Shown here in pieces: positions 11,415 to 23,907 of a stretch of DNA of 64,000 bases. The stretch lies in the NCBI GenBank assembly GCA_030549205.1, contig JAUKTV010000013.1:868001-932000 (forward strand), written 5' to 3'. Numbering within the stretch: the first letter of the stretch is position 1; each line of letters begins with the position of its first letter. Under the pieces are notes generated by a model. The model was not told the DNA's origin. It saw only the letters and a list, made by a program, of their open reading frames with translations, and searched no databases. The position numbers were made by a program, and so were the translations under genes. This stretch comes from Apiosordaria backusii (lineage: Eukaryota > Ascomycota > Sordariomycetes > Sordariales > Lasiosphaeriaceae).

Positions 11415-12587
11415 TTTCTCTTTGATTATCCAAAACAAGGGTCAAAATATGCCGTTATCGGTTTGGACGAGATGTTGGGCTATCTAGAAGTTGGGATGAT
11501 GTTGACAGACATGGACCCAAAGAATAGGCGGGGTCCTTTGGGAATTTTGAGTATCTAAGAAGAGGAGCATCCCTTTCAACCCCAAAAGATTGGAAGGCAC
11601 GATCTTATGCATGAGACATTCCCGTACAGATAACCTTTTCCCGGGTGTCACCGCATGTCTGCACTCTTACATGTTCCGCACCATCTTCCGCTCTTCAGCT
11701 TGCCGTTCCTGGTTGTGTGTGATGATGCTAACGATGCTGATCCCTTCTTCTCCTCACATCGACAGTCACTGAGACCTTCCCCATCTGGCTAATCGCCATC
11801 CCTTTTCGGCGCCATTACCCCAGATTCCCAGGATTCCAGGATTCCATTCTGTGGTTTGCTCCACCAAACGCCTCCATTCTGCAGAGCTAACAAAAGCTTG
11901 GTCATCGCCTTACTCCGCTTCCCCGGATCTTGCAAGTGGCGCTCGACATCGCTTCCTTGTTTTCCGCCAAAGAAACTGCCGAAGAACAACAAACACCCTG
12001 CCTCTCGAGAGCACCGCATCGAGTACCACATCACGCACATCAACCACCGCACGAGCATACGGCCGGATATCGGCTCGCCTTCCCCTCGTCCGCTACCCAC
12101 TACGTAATATCGGCATATGCCTCGATTGGCACGAATTCCCCACATTGAGAATGGAATCCATACATACCTTCAAAACGAAACACGCTGAATGGCGCGGTTG
12201 GAGACTGCGGTTACCTTAAGAACCGTCATGTCTATGCTGTTGCCAGCCATAGCTGACGCCCAGACTGAGGCTCCAAGACAAGCTTCCCCAAGGTCTTGGG
12301 TGCATTGTGTGGCGCCTGGTTTCAGCAGCTCCCGTGCGCCACGGCCGTTGTGCGACCTTCTAGGCCAACAGATTTGCAGCATCGTGGTTGGCTACAAGCA
12401 GCGGACAAGACAATAATCACCAAAGCCACACATACGATAGTAGAACGTGCAACGGCACGTTAAAATGGGTATTAACAGCAATCTCCGCCCCTCATCTCTA
12501 TGTAAGCCACAACCATAGTCATAGTCCTGGTCTCCGTAGATACACGCACTGGATCATTCCCACGACGACGCATCATTTCCAGACAAA
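11415..12587. other. Intergenic between two MFS genes
   Basis: 1173 bp serving as promoter of the left transporter and 3' flank of the right one. No convincing coding frame, RNA gene or repeat was seen. Confidence 0.55.
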
Positions 12588-14305
12588 TCAAGTCCAGTAG
12601 CGGAAACGAGGGTGTCTGCTTCCGAGCTCATCGGCCTGCTCCTCAGTCAGGCCCTCCAGACGATGGTCACGCTTTCCTGCGGCGCGAACACGGTTCTCAC
12701 GCGCACAGTACAGCACGCCAAAGAGGGCGCAGCACGCCGTGACGATTTGGCCAACAAGGTTGATGGTATGGCCGGTATGGTACTTGGGAGTATCGTACCA
12801 GATGTATGTCCAGCTGCACGTTGTGTCAGTATTTGACAGCGAGATTCGTTTGGGGAGGCCTGGGATTACTCACGTTGCCACGATACCACCAATAGTTCCG
12901 AGCGTGACGACATAGGCACTGGTAATCGCACGAACCGAAGGTCCCGCCGAGTCTGTTCAACAAGGTTAGCAGCAGTCCCGCCCATCCATCAACGGCTTCC
13001 CAACTCACTGTTCATAGCCCAGCTCAAGAAGCCGGGGCCGCCAGGGAAGGCCCCGACGGTGACAAAGAACACGGCCATGTACCGAACGTTGGTGTTCTCC
13101 ACCCACCGCAAGATGGCAAAACCGACAACGGCAAGGCAGGCGAAGGAGCCCAACCAAATACCACGCTGGCCTGACTTGTCGCTAAGCCACGCCACAGCGA
13201 TGGCAACCACGCAGGCGCAGACATAAGGAGGCACCGAATACAACTGCGCCTGAGTATTGGTCCAGCCGAGGTCGTTGAGGATGGTGGGCAAAAACACCGA
13301 GAGACCCTGGACGGTGATGTTGATGAGGAAGAAGGCCAGGGCGCAGGTGTAATTGTGGATGCAGAAGACTGCTGCCTTGACATCGGCCCAGGTCACCTTT
13401 CTGGCGGGATCGGACCTGTGCTCGCGCAAGAGACGCTCAGCGGCAATCTTTCGCTCTCGTTCGTTGAGGAAGTAAGCAGTGGACGGGTCAGTAGGCATCC
13501 AGATGGGCGCCAGAAGACCGATGATAATGGTGATGAGGCCCTCAAAAAAGAAGATGTTGCGCCAGGTGTGAATTTGAGCGCTGGCGACACCCCATGACGG
13601 GATCTGGGACAAGGCCGCAGCCAGCAGACCACCAAAGGCACCGGCAATGGAGGCAGCCGAGACGTAGATGCCGATGCGGAACAGAAGCTCGTTGCGCTTG
13701 TAGAAGCAGCTCAGGAAGAAGGCCATACCAGGCATGGCACCACCCTCAAAGATACCCAAGAACGAACGCGCAACCATGAGACCGGCGAAATCCTTGACGA
13801 AGGCGGTGCACAACGAGACAAGCCCGAAGCCGCACACGAGGAGCGGGAGGTAGAAGCGCGGTCCAATAGCCTTGAGGAGGATGTTGCTGGGCACCTCGAC
13901 GAGGAGGTAAATGATGTAGAAGATGGAGAGAGCCCAGTTGAACTTGACACCCGTCGCTATGTCGAGATCCTTGGCCAGGCCTTGGATACGCGCATTGCCG
14001 ATGTTGATGCGGTCGAGAAAGCACAACATGTAGAGGAGCGTCACCAACGGCACCGTGTGCCAGTCGATCTTGCGGCGAACGATGGCCTCCTCCTCCTCGG
14101 TGTAGTCGAACTCGAGCTCCTCGGAAGACGTGCCATCCTTGGAGGTCGCGTTGCGCTCCTGCAGCGACTGCTGAGCTACGCGAAAATGTCAGTTTCCTAT
14201 CGTCTGAGTCGCTGAGCTCTATGAGCGACTCTCAGGGCGACTCTCAGAGCGACTTCATGAAGACGAACCGGGCAACTCACCGACTTCCTTTTCCGAGTCG
14301 GTCAT
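12588..14305 (-). CDS. Major facilitator transporter, anion:cation symporter family (second copy)
   Basis: Four exons on the minus strand: 14305-14281, 14175-13009, 12952-12874 and 12813-12588; lengths sum to 499 codons. The first exon is only 25 nt (MTDSEKEV) and the 105-nt intron after it is the longest in the gene. The protein then has an acidic stretch ELEFDYTEEEEAIVRRKIDWH, a usual lead-in for this family, then LCFLDRINIGNARIQG and LGIFEGGAMPGMAFFL, which mark the Dal5-like anion:cation symporters. A second half of six helices follows. The C-terminal tail TEEQADELGSRHPRFRY is also typical. It is probably a plasma-membrane importer of an organic anion such as a vitamin or amino-acid derivative. 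Compared with its neighbour it lies in a different subgroup, so a recent tandem duplication is unlikely. Confidence 0.87.
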
Positions 14306-15023
14306 GGTGATGGGAAATTACCGACTACAACGGCACGTTGACACCAGGAGAATGTTACCAAGGACCGGAGTAAACAGTGCGGGTTGGTGGTTGGTAGTCG
14401 AGGTGGTGATGAACGCGGAAAAACACAACAGACAAACTTTCACACTACTGACGAGGGGGCAGGCTGCAGGTGGAAGGTACTTATAAGGGTATTCGTTGCC
14501 TCGGGCCTTGATCATGGGCCAGCCAGTTGGGAACGTCGCAGCAGATTTTTGGTCTGTGGATTATTCAAGGTGTAGGATCCAGACCAGGGCCGCCAACAGC
14601 TACAGAGTAGGTATGGTACAGGACTACACCCATACTAAGGAGGTACATACCATGATGCTGGCATCGGCTGAGTATAACCGGTTCGGGTACGGTCTTGGTA
14701 CCAAAGACACGACCAGGGTATCCCAGAAAGCAGAAGAGAGGGTACTAGCGTGAACTGGGGAAGAGGCCTAACACGATGCGAGCTGATGGGCTAGCGGGGG
14801 TAGGGCGGTACCGACGTCGCCTTGGTGCAGATTGGCAGCACGACAAGACATTTTGGATTTTCTTGGTTTCGGCAGATAGATTTGGGACCGTTTTCTGCAA
14901 TGAATCTGGGGAGGGTGGACCGGAGGCATCAGGGCCAAGCTTGGGGTGCCACGGACGCCAAGATATGCCGAGCACTGGTCCATCGGAGGAAGAACGCGGG
15001 GGAGGCAAAGCGGACGGTCCCCG

Positions 15024-15060
15024 ACTGGATGACATGGATGACATGGATGACATGGATGAC
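15024..15060. repeat. 9-bp minisatellite, about four units
   Basis: The unit TGGATGACA is repeated about four times without interruption (last unit ends in C). It creates Met-Asp-Asp or Ser-Ser-Met runs in overlapping frames, which explains several spurious open frames here. Confidence 0.85.
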
Positions 15061-18025
15061 CGGGGTAAGAAGTCTGGGGGGTAAGCTCATGTTTGGTGCG
15101 GAAAGGGTTCGCCGTTGAACAAGTTTGGTCACGCTTGGTCCAAACGTCCAGATCATTCTGACGAACATCTTGGTTCTTCATGCGCAGGCCAAGCACGGCG
15201 GCGTCGAAAAGGAACACGAAACGAACACCTTCAGGACCTTGTCCCTCGGTTTTCTTTAACGGCAATTGCTATCTGGACACCAAAAATGGCGATCAAGAGC
15301 TGCTGATAACGCGGGGTTGGGGCATGATCGCTTGGGATTGGCGAGCTACCATCGACTGTGGGACCTGACCCCATCGCCGAGGAGAAAACGGTTCCTTGTT
15401 CCGGTCCTCAAGACTTTCCAACCACAACTAAGCCCTGTTAAACGACGCTACACTAAACAGAAATCAGGAACATTCTTCACTTTCACCAGTCACTAGCTAG
15501 TAATTGGAAGGATTCGAGCCCCAGCCAATTGGAGCTATCACTCCACTCTGCTGTTGGTCTTGACCTGATATTGACACAGGAAATGCCATGTGCTGCTTGG
15601 TTCGGGGTTTTTTTGGGGTCAAACAATCTGTTGGTTGGAGAAATGGACAGCAGACAACCGGCAAGTCTTTTTATCGGGCCTTTTGGGCTGGTTACACACA
15701 TACCCAACGACATATGCACTTCATTCTGCCGTCAATACTTCCACTCAATAATGATTGGGATTTGTCGCTGTTGGTGTGAGATAAACACCAGCCAAAGAAG
15801 GGAACTTTGGTACACTGGGTTGTTGATTGGGATTGGGGTGATCACTTGATAGGGTTACAATCAGCCTGTTGGGGGAAGCGAATACTTTTGCCATATTGGC
15901 TGACTTTCTCCCCTCTTGGTCCCCTCACGCACTTCAAGCTTACCGCTCCCATCCTTTCCTCCCGCTCGGTGTGGTACCACCTTGCTCTGCACTATCAAAC
16001 CATGCGACTGTACGCCCTGTCACTCTATCCCTTGTGTAAGACATCAAGGACAACATCACAACCATCCCAATGCGACGGCTGCTTAGCGAGTATTGGACAG
16101 TTGGTAAGATGAAATGGCCAAGTAAAAATACGTGTCTGTTGGTGTTGGGGGGAGTTTTGGGGTTGTCCATCTGGTTTGTTCTGTATCTGGTGAAGACTGG
16201 ATGGCAAGGTGACATTGCATGACCTGCATACTTCTTCCCACATGCCCCCCCTCCCCCCGATATTTACTTCCGCACCAGTGACGAGCAGAGTAACTGACGA
16301 ATAGCGTGTACGCTAGTGCGAGATGTTGAAAGCATGCAACTCCCAAGTGACAGGGGGAAGGCATGGCGGGCGTGGCAGCGGAGGCACAAAACGGGAGGAG
16401 GGGGAAGGATCTTGGACCAACCCGTTCCATGCTTACCAGCAACCGTGCACCGCTTTTCGGCAGCGGGTGACGGTACATGGTAAGATTTGTTTGTGTCTGA
16501 CACATTTGACTGATACCCTTCCATTGATCAAAGGCAGCTCACATCTACCGTCGTACGCACTTACCCCAGTCTCCACCGATCTCCAACTACCTGCCTTGCA
16601 CAGTACATGCCTCCACTTACTAGACCCTCGCAGAGGATCTGGATTTCCTGGATAGGTAACATAGGCATGTGCCGGGAGGTATCTGGATGATCGGTTCCAG
16701 AACGTGGAGAAGACTGGATGGGGAGGATTGAGCCATTCCAACTGCCTCTGGATAAATTACCCGAACGGGGATCTTCAGGTTCTGTTGGTTGGGAGTTGCA
16801 ATGCATATGTATCGGTGATATGCTGGTAGGGTAGGTGTTCGGGCAAGGGTATAAGAATCACGGTAACCATCTCGGACTCAAACTGGGCATTATTATCGGG
16901 TTCAAGAGCTCGGAATCTACTAAGCGATTCAGGATTGTACGGTAATGTGTTTCACAACTTTCGAGACAGAAGCCGATCTACTAACAGGCCATGACTAATT
17001 AGGATAACGTGGCGATTATCTTGACATTATTCGGGACAATCCTCTGAAAGAGACCAGGTTGTCGAGCCCAATCCAAAGTCAGATTCGGAAGATAGACGGT
17101 GCATGCAGTCGGTGTGTTGGTTCTGACATACCATATTTCGTTGAGAGTTCCAACATCTTGATCAAATCATCATTTTGGCTGTTGGACAGCCTCAGAATTT
17201 CGAAACATGGGAGATGAGATATTTGCAGACAGGTGAGATATGAGGCCGGATTTAGGAGGTCTGTCCGGATGACTGAAGATGATGAGTAATGACGAGACCT
17301 GGTACTCCCATAAATCCGGACTAGGCCTGGGTCAACAGGGTAAACAGAGGCCATGGATTCTCAAATATCGTAGTGTCTGTGGAGTCAGACCTTCTGACCA
17401 GCTTGAGGCTTGAACCTTATGTCGTGAAGGTGTCTAGTATTCTGTCAAACTAAGGTCACACTATCCATTTTTATGCTTTGGCAGGCTATAAACAAGTGGC
17501 ACACATTGGAATGTAATGCAGAGTGGCTTTTTCTATCTTCATTGTGACCCACATATGTCCTCCATATGTCGTTACTGTCTCTGATTACCTAGGTATGGCT
17601 CATGAGTCTTTGTTGGCTGGCCATTAGGTACCTGGTATCATGCCCACAGAAGGTAACCATGCATCATCGTGACATCTAGAAGAATAACAAGAATCACCGT
17701 AGAAATTGTAAACATAACAAAACCCGAACACGTCCGTCGATAGAAAAAAAGGATTTGTTTATATGCTGTCCCGGGACTCGTGTTCGTTGCTCGTGCATGT
17801 TTGTTTACTCGAAAACTGTTTCTCCACATTGGGGAATCAACATTGACGAATTGAGTGGTGTCAAGTTGCAGATTACCTTAAGGTAAGCATGGATATCAAA
17901 CAGAATCGGAATGAAGAACAAGGACATGCCCATTATTGATATATCCGTTTGTGTCGGAAAATCACTAAGGAGAGATCCTCCTCGGAGCTCCCCCTCTGTC
18001 TTGCTAACGTCCGTGTATTGCTCAA

Positions 18026-19270
18026 GTTTAGATGAGAATTATACACAGAGCTCCGCTTTCTTATGGTAACTTTTATCGAAACTAAAACGAAGCTAAGGGG
18101 GGTGTTAGAGATGCCACCATTTGGTTCCTAAGTCACCTCTGATATCAAGCCTCCTTTGTGGACTAGCCACACATAAAATCATCGCCAAAAAGCACACCAA
18201 TGGCAACCACACAAGTGCCTCAAATAATCACCATGGCCACGCTCATCCACACCATCATGTTCACCACCGCAACCCTCTAACCCTTACGCTCGTGGGCCAC
18301 GGCCAAGACCGGCATTGGCATCGGCGAGACTGGGGCGAAGAGAGGACTGTGCCGGCCACGGGCGTGTCGGAGATGGGATAAAATGGGGGCTCCGAAACGG
18401 ATGTCTTTAAACAGTCTTTACTAGGTACATCACCCCTTTAGTCTTCTTCAAAGCTCTACTTGCTTACATTAACCTTCATCATGTTTTGATGATATCTGAG
18501 TAACGCTAAGATGACAGATAAGTTGAACGAGGACGGTAAGGTAAGGAGATACGGAGTAGGAGGGACTCCATTTCCAAACAATACTATTTATTGCATTCTA
18601 AATAAAACTTATTTATAAGGTCTCTAGTATATATATATATACAAAACACCGCTTACTTATAATAACCTTTCCGGAAGCTTGGCTCACATGTAACCAAAGC
18701 TAAGACAAACTTCTTCAAGTTGGGGGGCGTTGGGGAGACAAAAGATGGGCTCAGAAACGAATGCTTTGAGAAAGTCTTCGCACATCACCCCTTTCGTCTT
18801 CCTCACATCCTCGCTTGCTTACAATAACCCTCCCACGCTCCGCCTCATGCTAACGCTAGTTGAATAATCACGGCTCCGTTTGTGTACCTACGGTTTCTCA
18901 GATGAGTACCTATCATACATAGAGCTTCGCTTACTCACGATAAGTGTTTTTGAAGCTTGGATAACTCTTTAAGATGAAGTTGAGGGTGGATGTTAGGAAG
19001 ATACCTTAAAAGGGGATCTCATAAAAAGGGGGCTCCGGAAGAGATATCTCTAAGCAAAACAAAACCTTGTCTTTACCACCTACATCACCCCTTTGGTCTG
19101 CTTTCTGCGGTAGACCTCCTTTCTTACAAAAATAACCTAATAGGTGCATAAACATACGTACCTATCGGCACGCGCTTAACAAAAGACCATTCTGACACTT
19201 GAATATAAGGATAACCATCGTGCTCTTACAAGTAGTTAGCCTACTACCCAGGTCACCCTTTTGTTTATTT
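18026..19270. repeat. Degenerate tandem repeat array, three to four units of roughly 270-300 bp
   Basis: Three copies of a core reading (T/C)ACATCACCCCTTT start at 18426, 18781 and 19081, and a poorer one (GGTCACCCTTTT) lies near 19252. Each core is preceded by a G-rich segment with GGGCTC and followed after about 25-30 bp by CTTGCTTACA or a similar block. A second conserved block resembling GAGCTCCGCTTNCTTA occurs near 18050, 18647 and 18919. Units are strongly diverged with small indels. The first unit is interrupted by about 260 bp of GC-richer DNA (18115-18375). No open frame spans the units. Confidence 0.65.
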
Positions 19271-20204
19271 GAAGAATTGCCCCTATTCATGCCCTACAGT
19301 GCGAATAGGGGTTGCAAAACGGCTCATTAGCTCACCGTGGACCATTCTGAGGAGCAACCTCGATGGCATGAACCACTTTTCACGGCCCAGTTGCTATCAG
19401 CGATCAAGTCGATCCTGCCCTTATCGGAGGCTCTTGTTTGTTGGATGGCATGATAACAATAGGAGGCGCTTTGACCAGACCTATCGCTTGTCAACCTCCT
19501 ACCTGAGTACCCACAACTGCTTTGCCTGTGACTTTTTCTCTCGACCTTTTGTCTCGACCTTTTCTCTCTCGTCACGATCAGCAGATCCATCAACAATTGT
19601 TGACCTCTTTGTTGTTCCATCGTCAAGTTGTCATCTCCTTTGATACCATTGACCAGGCGATCATTGGCAAACTATTTGAGGCTCCATTACGGAGTTGATA
19701 GGAAACTCGAGTCGCTTGTCGGGGCCATCAATATACCATCAGCGACCGACTCTCGCCCCCAACCTACCAACAACGAGGGATCGTGTTGACACTATCATTG
19801 GATCAGTGCGCTTGGACAAGGTATGTTGTTATCCATCGTCTTCCCTAGATTCAACATCAACAGCATCAACGAGAACCCGGCATCAGAGTGAGCCCTTGAA
19901 AGCTTGATCCACCACTATAACAAGCTAGAACACTCTTTCAGACGTACTAACCATCGCTTTAGTAGATCTCGCTAGCGGGGACATTCTGCGATTAGACTCG
20001 ATATCTCCATAGATCCGACGAGAAGCCCTCTTCCAACAACAACCAACTGCCTTACCATCGTCGCGACAAGCAAGCCTGGTAGTTGTCAAAGAACTTTGAT
20101 ACCCTAACCTCTGGCTTTCCTCCTTCCTCCCGAATCTTCTACCAACATCCACCTGATCCGACTCACTGAAGCCGTCTGATCTTCTTTCTCAATCTCTTAT
20201 CAAA

Positions 20205-23200
20205 ATGGAGCCACGCGCCCAAGAAGAGCCAGCCGTACCCATCCACGATGACGTACACCGTCCAACTTATTACCGCCTTTCCGCACTGTCCAGAGAGCCC
20301 TGGATGAGATTTGACTGCTTCGATGCCGTAAGTATAAATCTCTCTCTCTCTCTCTCTCTCTCTTGCTCCCCATCAAAGCCTCTTCCATATCCTTCCACCA
20401 TACAACAACAAACCATCAAGAAGAATCCCAGGACTAACCAGATTCTCAACACCAAACAGTCAGAATGGAGGCTCATGTTCCCTCACGTCAAGAAGTGGAT
20501 CACCCTTCTCCGCGGCACTGATATCCTGCCCCCCGACCTCCCAGAGTATCCATTCGTGGTTTTCGGCCCGACTAGAGCCATCAAGGACATCAGCAACATC
20601 GGGAGAGGCTGCCTTGAAGGTATGTTCACTTCCTAACTCCCGCCTAAACTGACCAAACAGCTAACCGCACACACGAAAATAAACAGAGCAATTCTTAACC
20701 TTGTACCACGAGTCCCGGCACTCCCAAGTCCTCGAGACGAGAGCCACGGCCACCCGTCGCCTAGAGTTGATGAACCGCGTCATCCTCTGGGTCCTCGACC
20801 ACTTTGCTGAACCACCGGAAGGCTGGGTGCAGATTACCTCCCTCTTCGACCACGCTCTCTTCAACGACGATGACGAGAGTGCAGATAACGATGCCTGTAT
20901 ATTGATGGACGAGATCCGATCATACAACGCGACCCCGATCCCTCTCCTCAAGGAGTTCATGGCCTCTATCCACCCGTGGCACGTAGCTATAAAGATGTGC
21001 TGCGCCGTCATTCTCAGATGCCACCAGGTCCGCGGCCTTCACACGATCCACCCTGGCACGCCCAGCTTCATGGAGTATCTCGCGCGCATGGCCCTGTCAG
21101 AGTCAGATCTGGACTTGTACCCTGAGCCAGCCCACCGTCTCACTGCTGCTTTTGTCCCCCACGCCACGGGTATCCGTTCCGACCATATCCATTTGCACCC
21201 TGCCGGCATACTGATCGCGCTCAACTTCTTCCAGTTTGACCGGCTGAGAGAGATTGCACCTACACAAGAGGCCAGGGAGTGGAAGGATCCCGCATATGAG
21301 CAGCTCCTCACAAAACGTCGGAATGATATGGTCCGCTTCTTACTGGTATCCGGCAGACAGGCGTTGGTGAAAGAGATAGGACGAACCAAATGGAGGATCG
21401 ACGGCTGGTTTAACCGTCCTGACAATCCTTGTTGGCCCAAGCCTGGAATTGGCGCGTTACAGCAGGAGGCGATAAGACAGGTAGATGCGAACAAAGCGGA
21501 TGAGCCGGTAAAGCCGCTGTCGGAGTTGCTTGAGGGCCTATGGCAACCTCCGCCGCCGTCGCCGCCGAAGAGCTATGATGAGTTGTTCATCACTGAGGCG
21601 GGCGAAGATCAGGCCTCGTGTTCTCATGAAGAGTATGCCGACCTTTGGATGACTCTTGACCTCTTTGGAAGACTTAAGCCAAAGGTCTATCACGAATCAC
21701 CGCCTGCCACATCGGAGATGGCGAGACAGATGAAGATGGAAAAGGCCGACCTACTGGCCAGCGCACAATTGTCAACCGAGGCGAACCAGCAAAAAGAACC
21801 GCCGCTTCCAGCCCTGCCGCCGTGGGATGATCTCTTTCGGGACGTTCGCCCCCCTGCTGAAGACGGAACTACGGAGGAGTACCCCCCCTTACCGGACAGT
21901 CCCCCTGATATGCAACCCCCTCCGGCTCCACGACCAGCGTCCGCGACAGCAGTACACTCAGACCCCTTTGTGGACCCGCCGACCAACCCAAACAGACTGC
22001 CACCGATAAGCTCTCTCCCTGACCCCTTCCAGAACCCACCGTACGTACCCAATGGACTTCCCTCAGAGACACCAGTGTACGAGACGCTGGCCGATGTCCC
22101 GTCAAGAGATTCCTGCCAGGACGATCTCGCGCCTGACCATTTCGACGCACTGGACAATTTTTGGAACACGGTTCCCAAGCCTCCCGGATTTGAAAGCATG
22201 TCAGCACGCGACAAATCGATGTGGCTCATGACTGTTGCCGCCGAAAATAACAGAGTAGCAGCCGAGAATAGCCGGGCAAGAGAAGTTCTCTCCGAAGCAA
22301 GACCTCTTCCTCAGCCCCCGTCGGGGATGCCACCGCCTGTGCTGCCCATTGCTAGGCCTCAAGATCCAGTCAAAGACGCGCCTCAAGTTCACCCGGAGCT
22401 GGTCAAAACCCTCTTGGCTGTCGCTGACGCTGCTTCCCGGCAGGCCAGCCAAATCCAAGCCCAGCGGTCAAGATCAAGTGAAAGCAGTCTCGACAGCGAT
22501 GCTGTCCATGAGGAACGAAAACGGGCCAACACGGAAAAGATCAAGGCCAGAATGGAAGAGCTCCAGCGGCAAGAGAAGAAGAAGGCCAAGCAAAAGGCCA
22601 AGAAAGAGAGGCAAAAGGCGAGGAAGGAGCTGGAGAAGCAGGCGGAAACGCCGTCGTCCCAGCTTCTCTTGACCTCGCAGCGCTCGGAAGAGGAAAATGC
22701 CGGGGTCGAAGCGAACGTGACGTCGTCCGAGCTCGAGAAGGGGCACGACCGCGAGCAGACGAAGGCCACATCGTCTGAGCTTGAGCACGAGAATGTCTTT
22801 GTGGAAGAGGTCCCGGCGGGCGGGCCGGAGACAGTCCCGCTTCCAGAGTCAGAGGACGAGGGGGAGCTGGCACCCTCTGAAAAGTCTGCACCCAAATGGA
22901 AAGCCTGGAAGAAGAGAAAGCAAGAAAGAAGGCAGAAAGAAGCAGAAGAGAAACGTCTGGAGGAAGAAAAGAAAGCCAGACAACGCGAGGCGGACAAGCT
23001 GAAAGCCAAGCAAGAAATGGCCAGACGACTCGCCGAGGACCAGAAGCGCTGGGATGAAGAAAGGCGCCAGAGGGAAGAGCTGGAACGTCTCCGGCTCAAA
23101 CAGGAGGCAGAAGAAGTGGCGCGAGCGAAGGAGGAATCGCTCCGTCAAGCCAAGGAGGACGAGCGCCGCAAGGTGCAGGAGGCAAGGGAGAACAGGCGAG

Positions 23201-23907
23201 CGGAAGCGGCCCGCCGCAAGTCAGAAGCGGCCCGAAGGAAGGAGGAGCGGACGAAAGCCCAGCTCGAGGCCAAACCCAAGGCCCGGCTGCGTGCCGAAGT
23301 CAAGCCTCTGGAGATCCGGAAGGCCACGCCGGCGCTAGCACAGCCCGCAGCGCCGGCAGCTTCTGTTCCTGTGGTGGAGCCGGTCCCACCGTCGTCTGTC
23401 TTGCCTGTGCCCGTGTCCTTGCCTGCACCGTCGTCGTCTGCTGGTCCGGTGCGCATTCCGCCACCCTCGCCCGTCCCAAGCCTGGCTCCTGTGGTCTCGC
23501 CGCCCCGCGCTGCTGTTGCTGTGTCTCCGCGTGCGCCGGTGGTCTCGCCCCCTCGACCCGTGCGCCTCCAGTTCGGGGAAGTGACGCCCCCCGAAATTTT
23601 GGGGTCACCTCACGAGGACTTCGCGACGACAGGAGAGTCCTTGCTGTTTTCTTCCCGCCGGCCTGTGATATCGATACCGGAACCGGCAGAGAAGGTCCTC
23701 TCCTCGTCCCCTGTGTTGGTCTCAGCACCAGCAGCGCCCGTGATGTCCGGTTTCTCGCCTGCCCAGCCTCCCAACAACCTGGTCCCAACCACAGCACCGG
23801 GACCCGCATCAAGACCAGTACCAGCCCCTATGATGGCCGACCCCTTTGTCACCCCATCTTGCAGAAGTTATGGCGACGATGCAGCAATTACCCAAAGCTC
23901 AGCTTAG
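20205..23907 (+). CDS. Large orphan coiled-coil protein
   Basis: Exons 20205-20327, 20460-20619 and 20687-23907 give 1167 residues. I do not recognise the family. The N-terminal part (about 1-380) looks globular and alpha-helical, without membrane segments. Residues about 380-650 are Pro/Asp/Glu-rich and disordered. Two highly charged Lys/Arg/Glu/Gln stretches at about 703-750 and 833-970 would form long helices or coiled coils. Then comes a Pro/Ala/Val/Ser-rich tail. The first intron holds a CT repeat. Codon usage is GC-rich as in neighbours, so the frame is real. Long antisense frames opposite the charged and Pro-rich parts are shadows. Role unknown; a scaffold or cytoskeletal/nuclear function is only a guess. 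The frame resumes directly after the stop. Confidence 0.75.
20339..20363. repeat. (CT)n microsatellite in intron 1
   Basis: A perfect CT run of about 25 bp close behind the 5' splice site of the first intron of the coiled-coil gene. Confidence 0.9.

Larger units (their letters stand above)
14306..20204. other. Long gene-poor region
   Basis: 5.9 kb with no frame I can support as a gene. From 14306 to about 17 kb base composition is ordinary, with short overlapping frames on both strands and a 9-bp microsatellite near 15024-15060. From 17 to 19.3 kb it is AT-richer and holds a degenerate tandem array. From about 19.3 kb it probably merges into the promoter and leader of the coiled-coil gene. 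Non-coding RNAs cannot be excluded. Confidence 0.55.

Noticed and set aside
14745..15265. Overlapping open frames of about 100-165 codons on both strands
   Set aside because: Caused in part by the 9-bp repeat; translations are His/Pro/Cys or Met/Asp runs without family resemblance.
18180..18375. Short stretch resembling part of a V-ATPase proteolipid subunit (SWATAKTGIGI)
   Set aside because: Only about eleven residues match, a stop lies just upstream, and the expected following helix is absent. It could be a captured gene fragment or coincidence; not enough to call.
22389..23812. Several long minus-strand frames opposite the coiled-coil gene
   Set aside because: Shadows of Lys/Glu and Pro/Ala codons; low-complexity Ser/Leu translations without motifs or splice logic.
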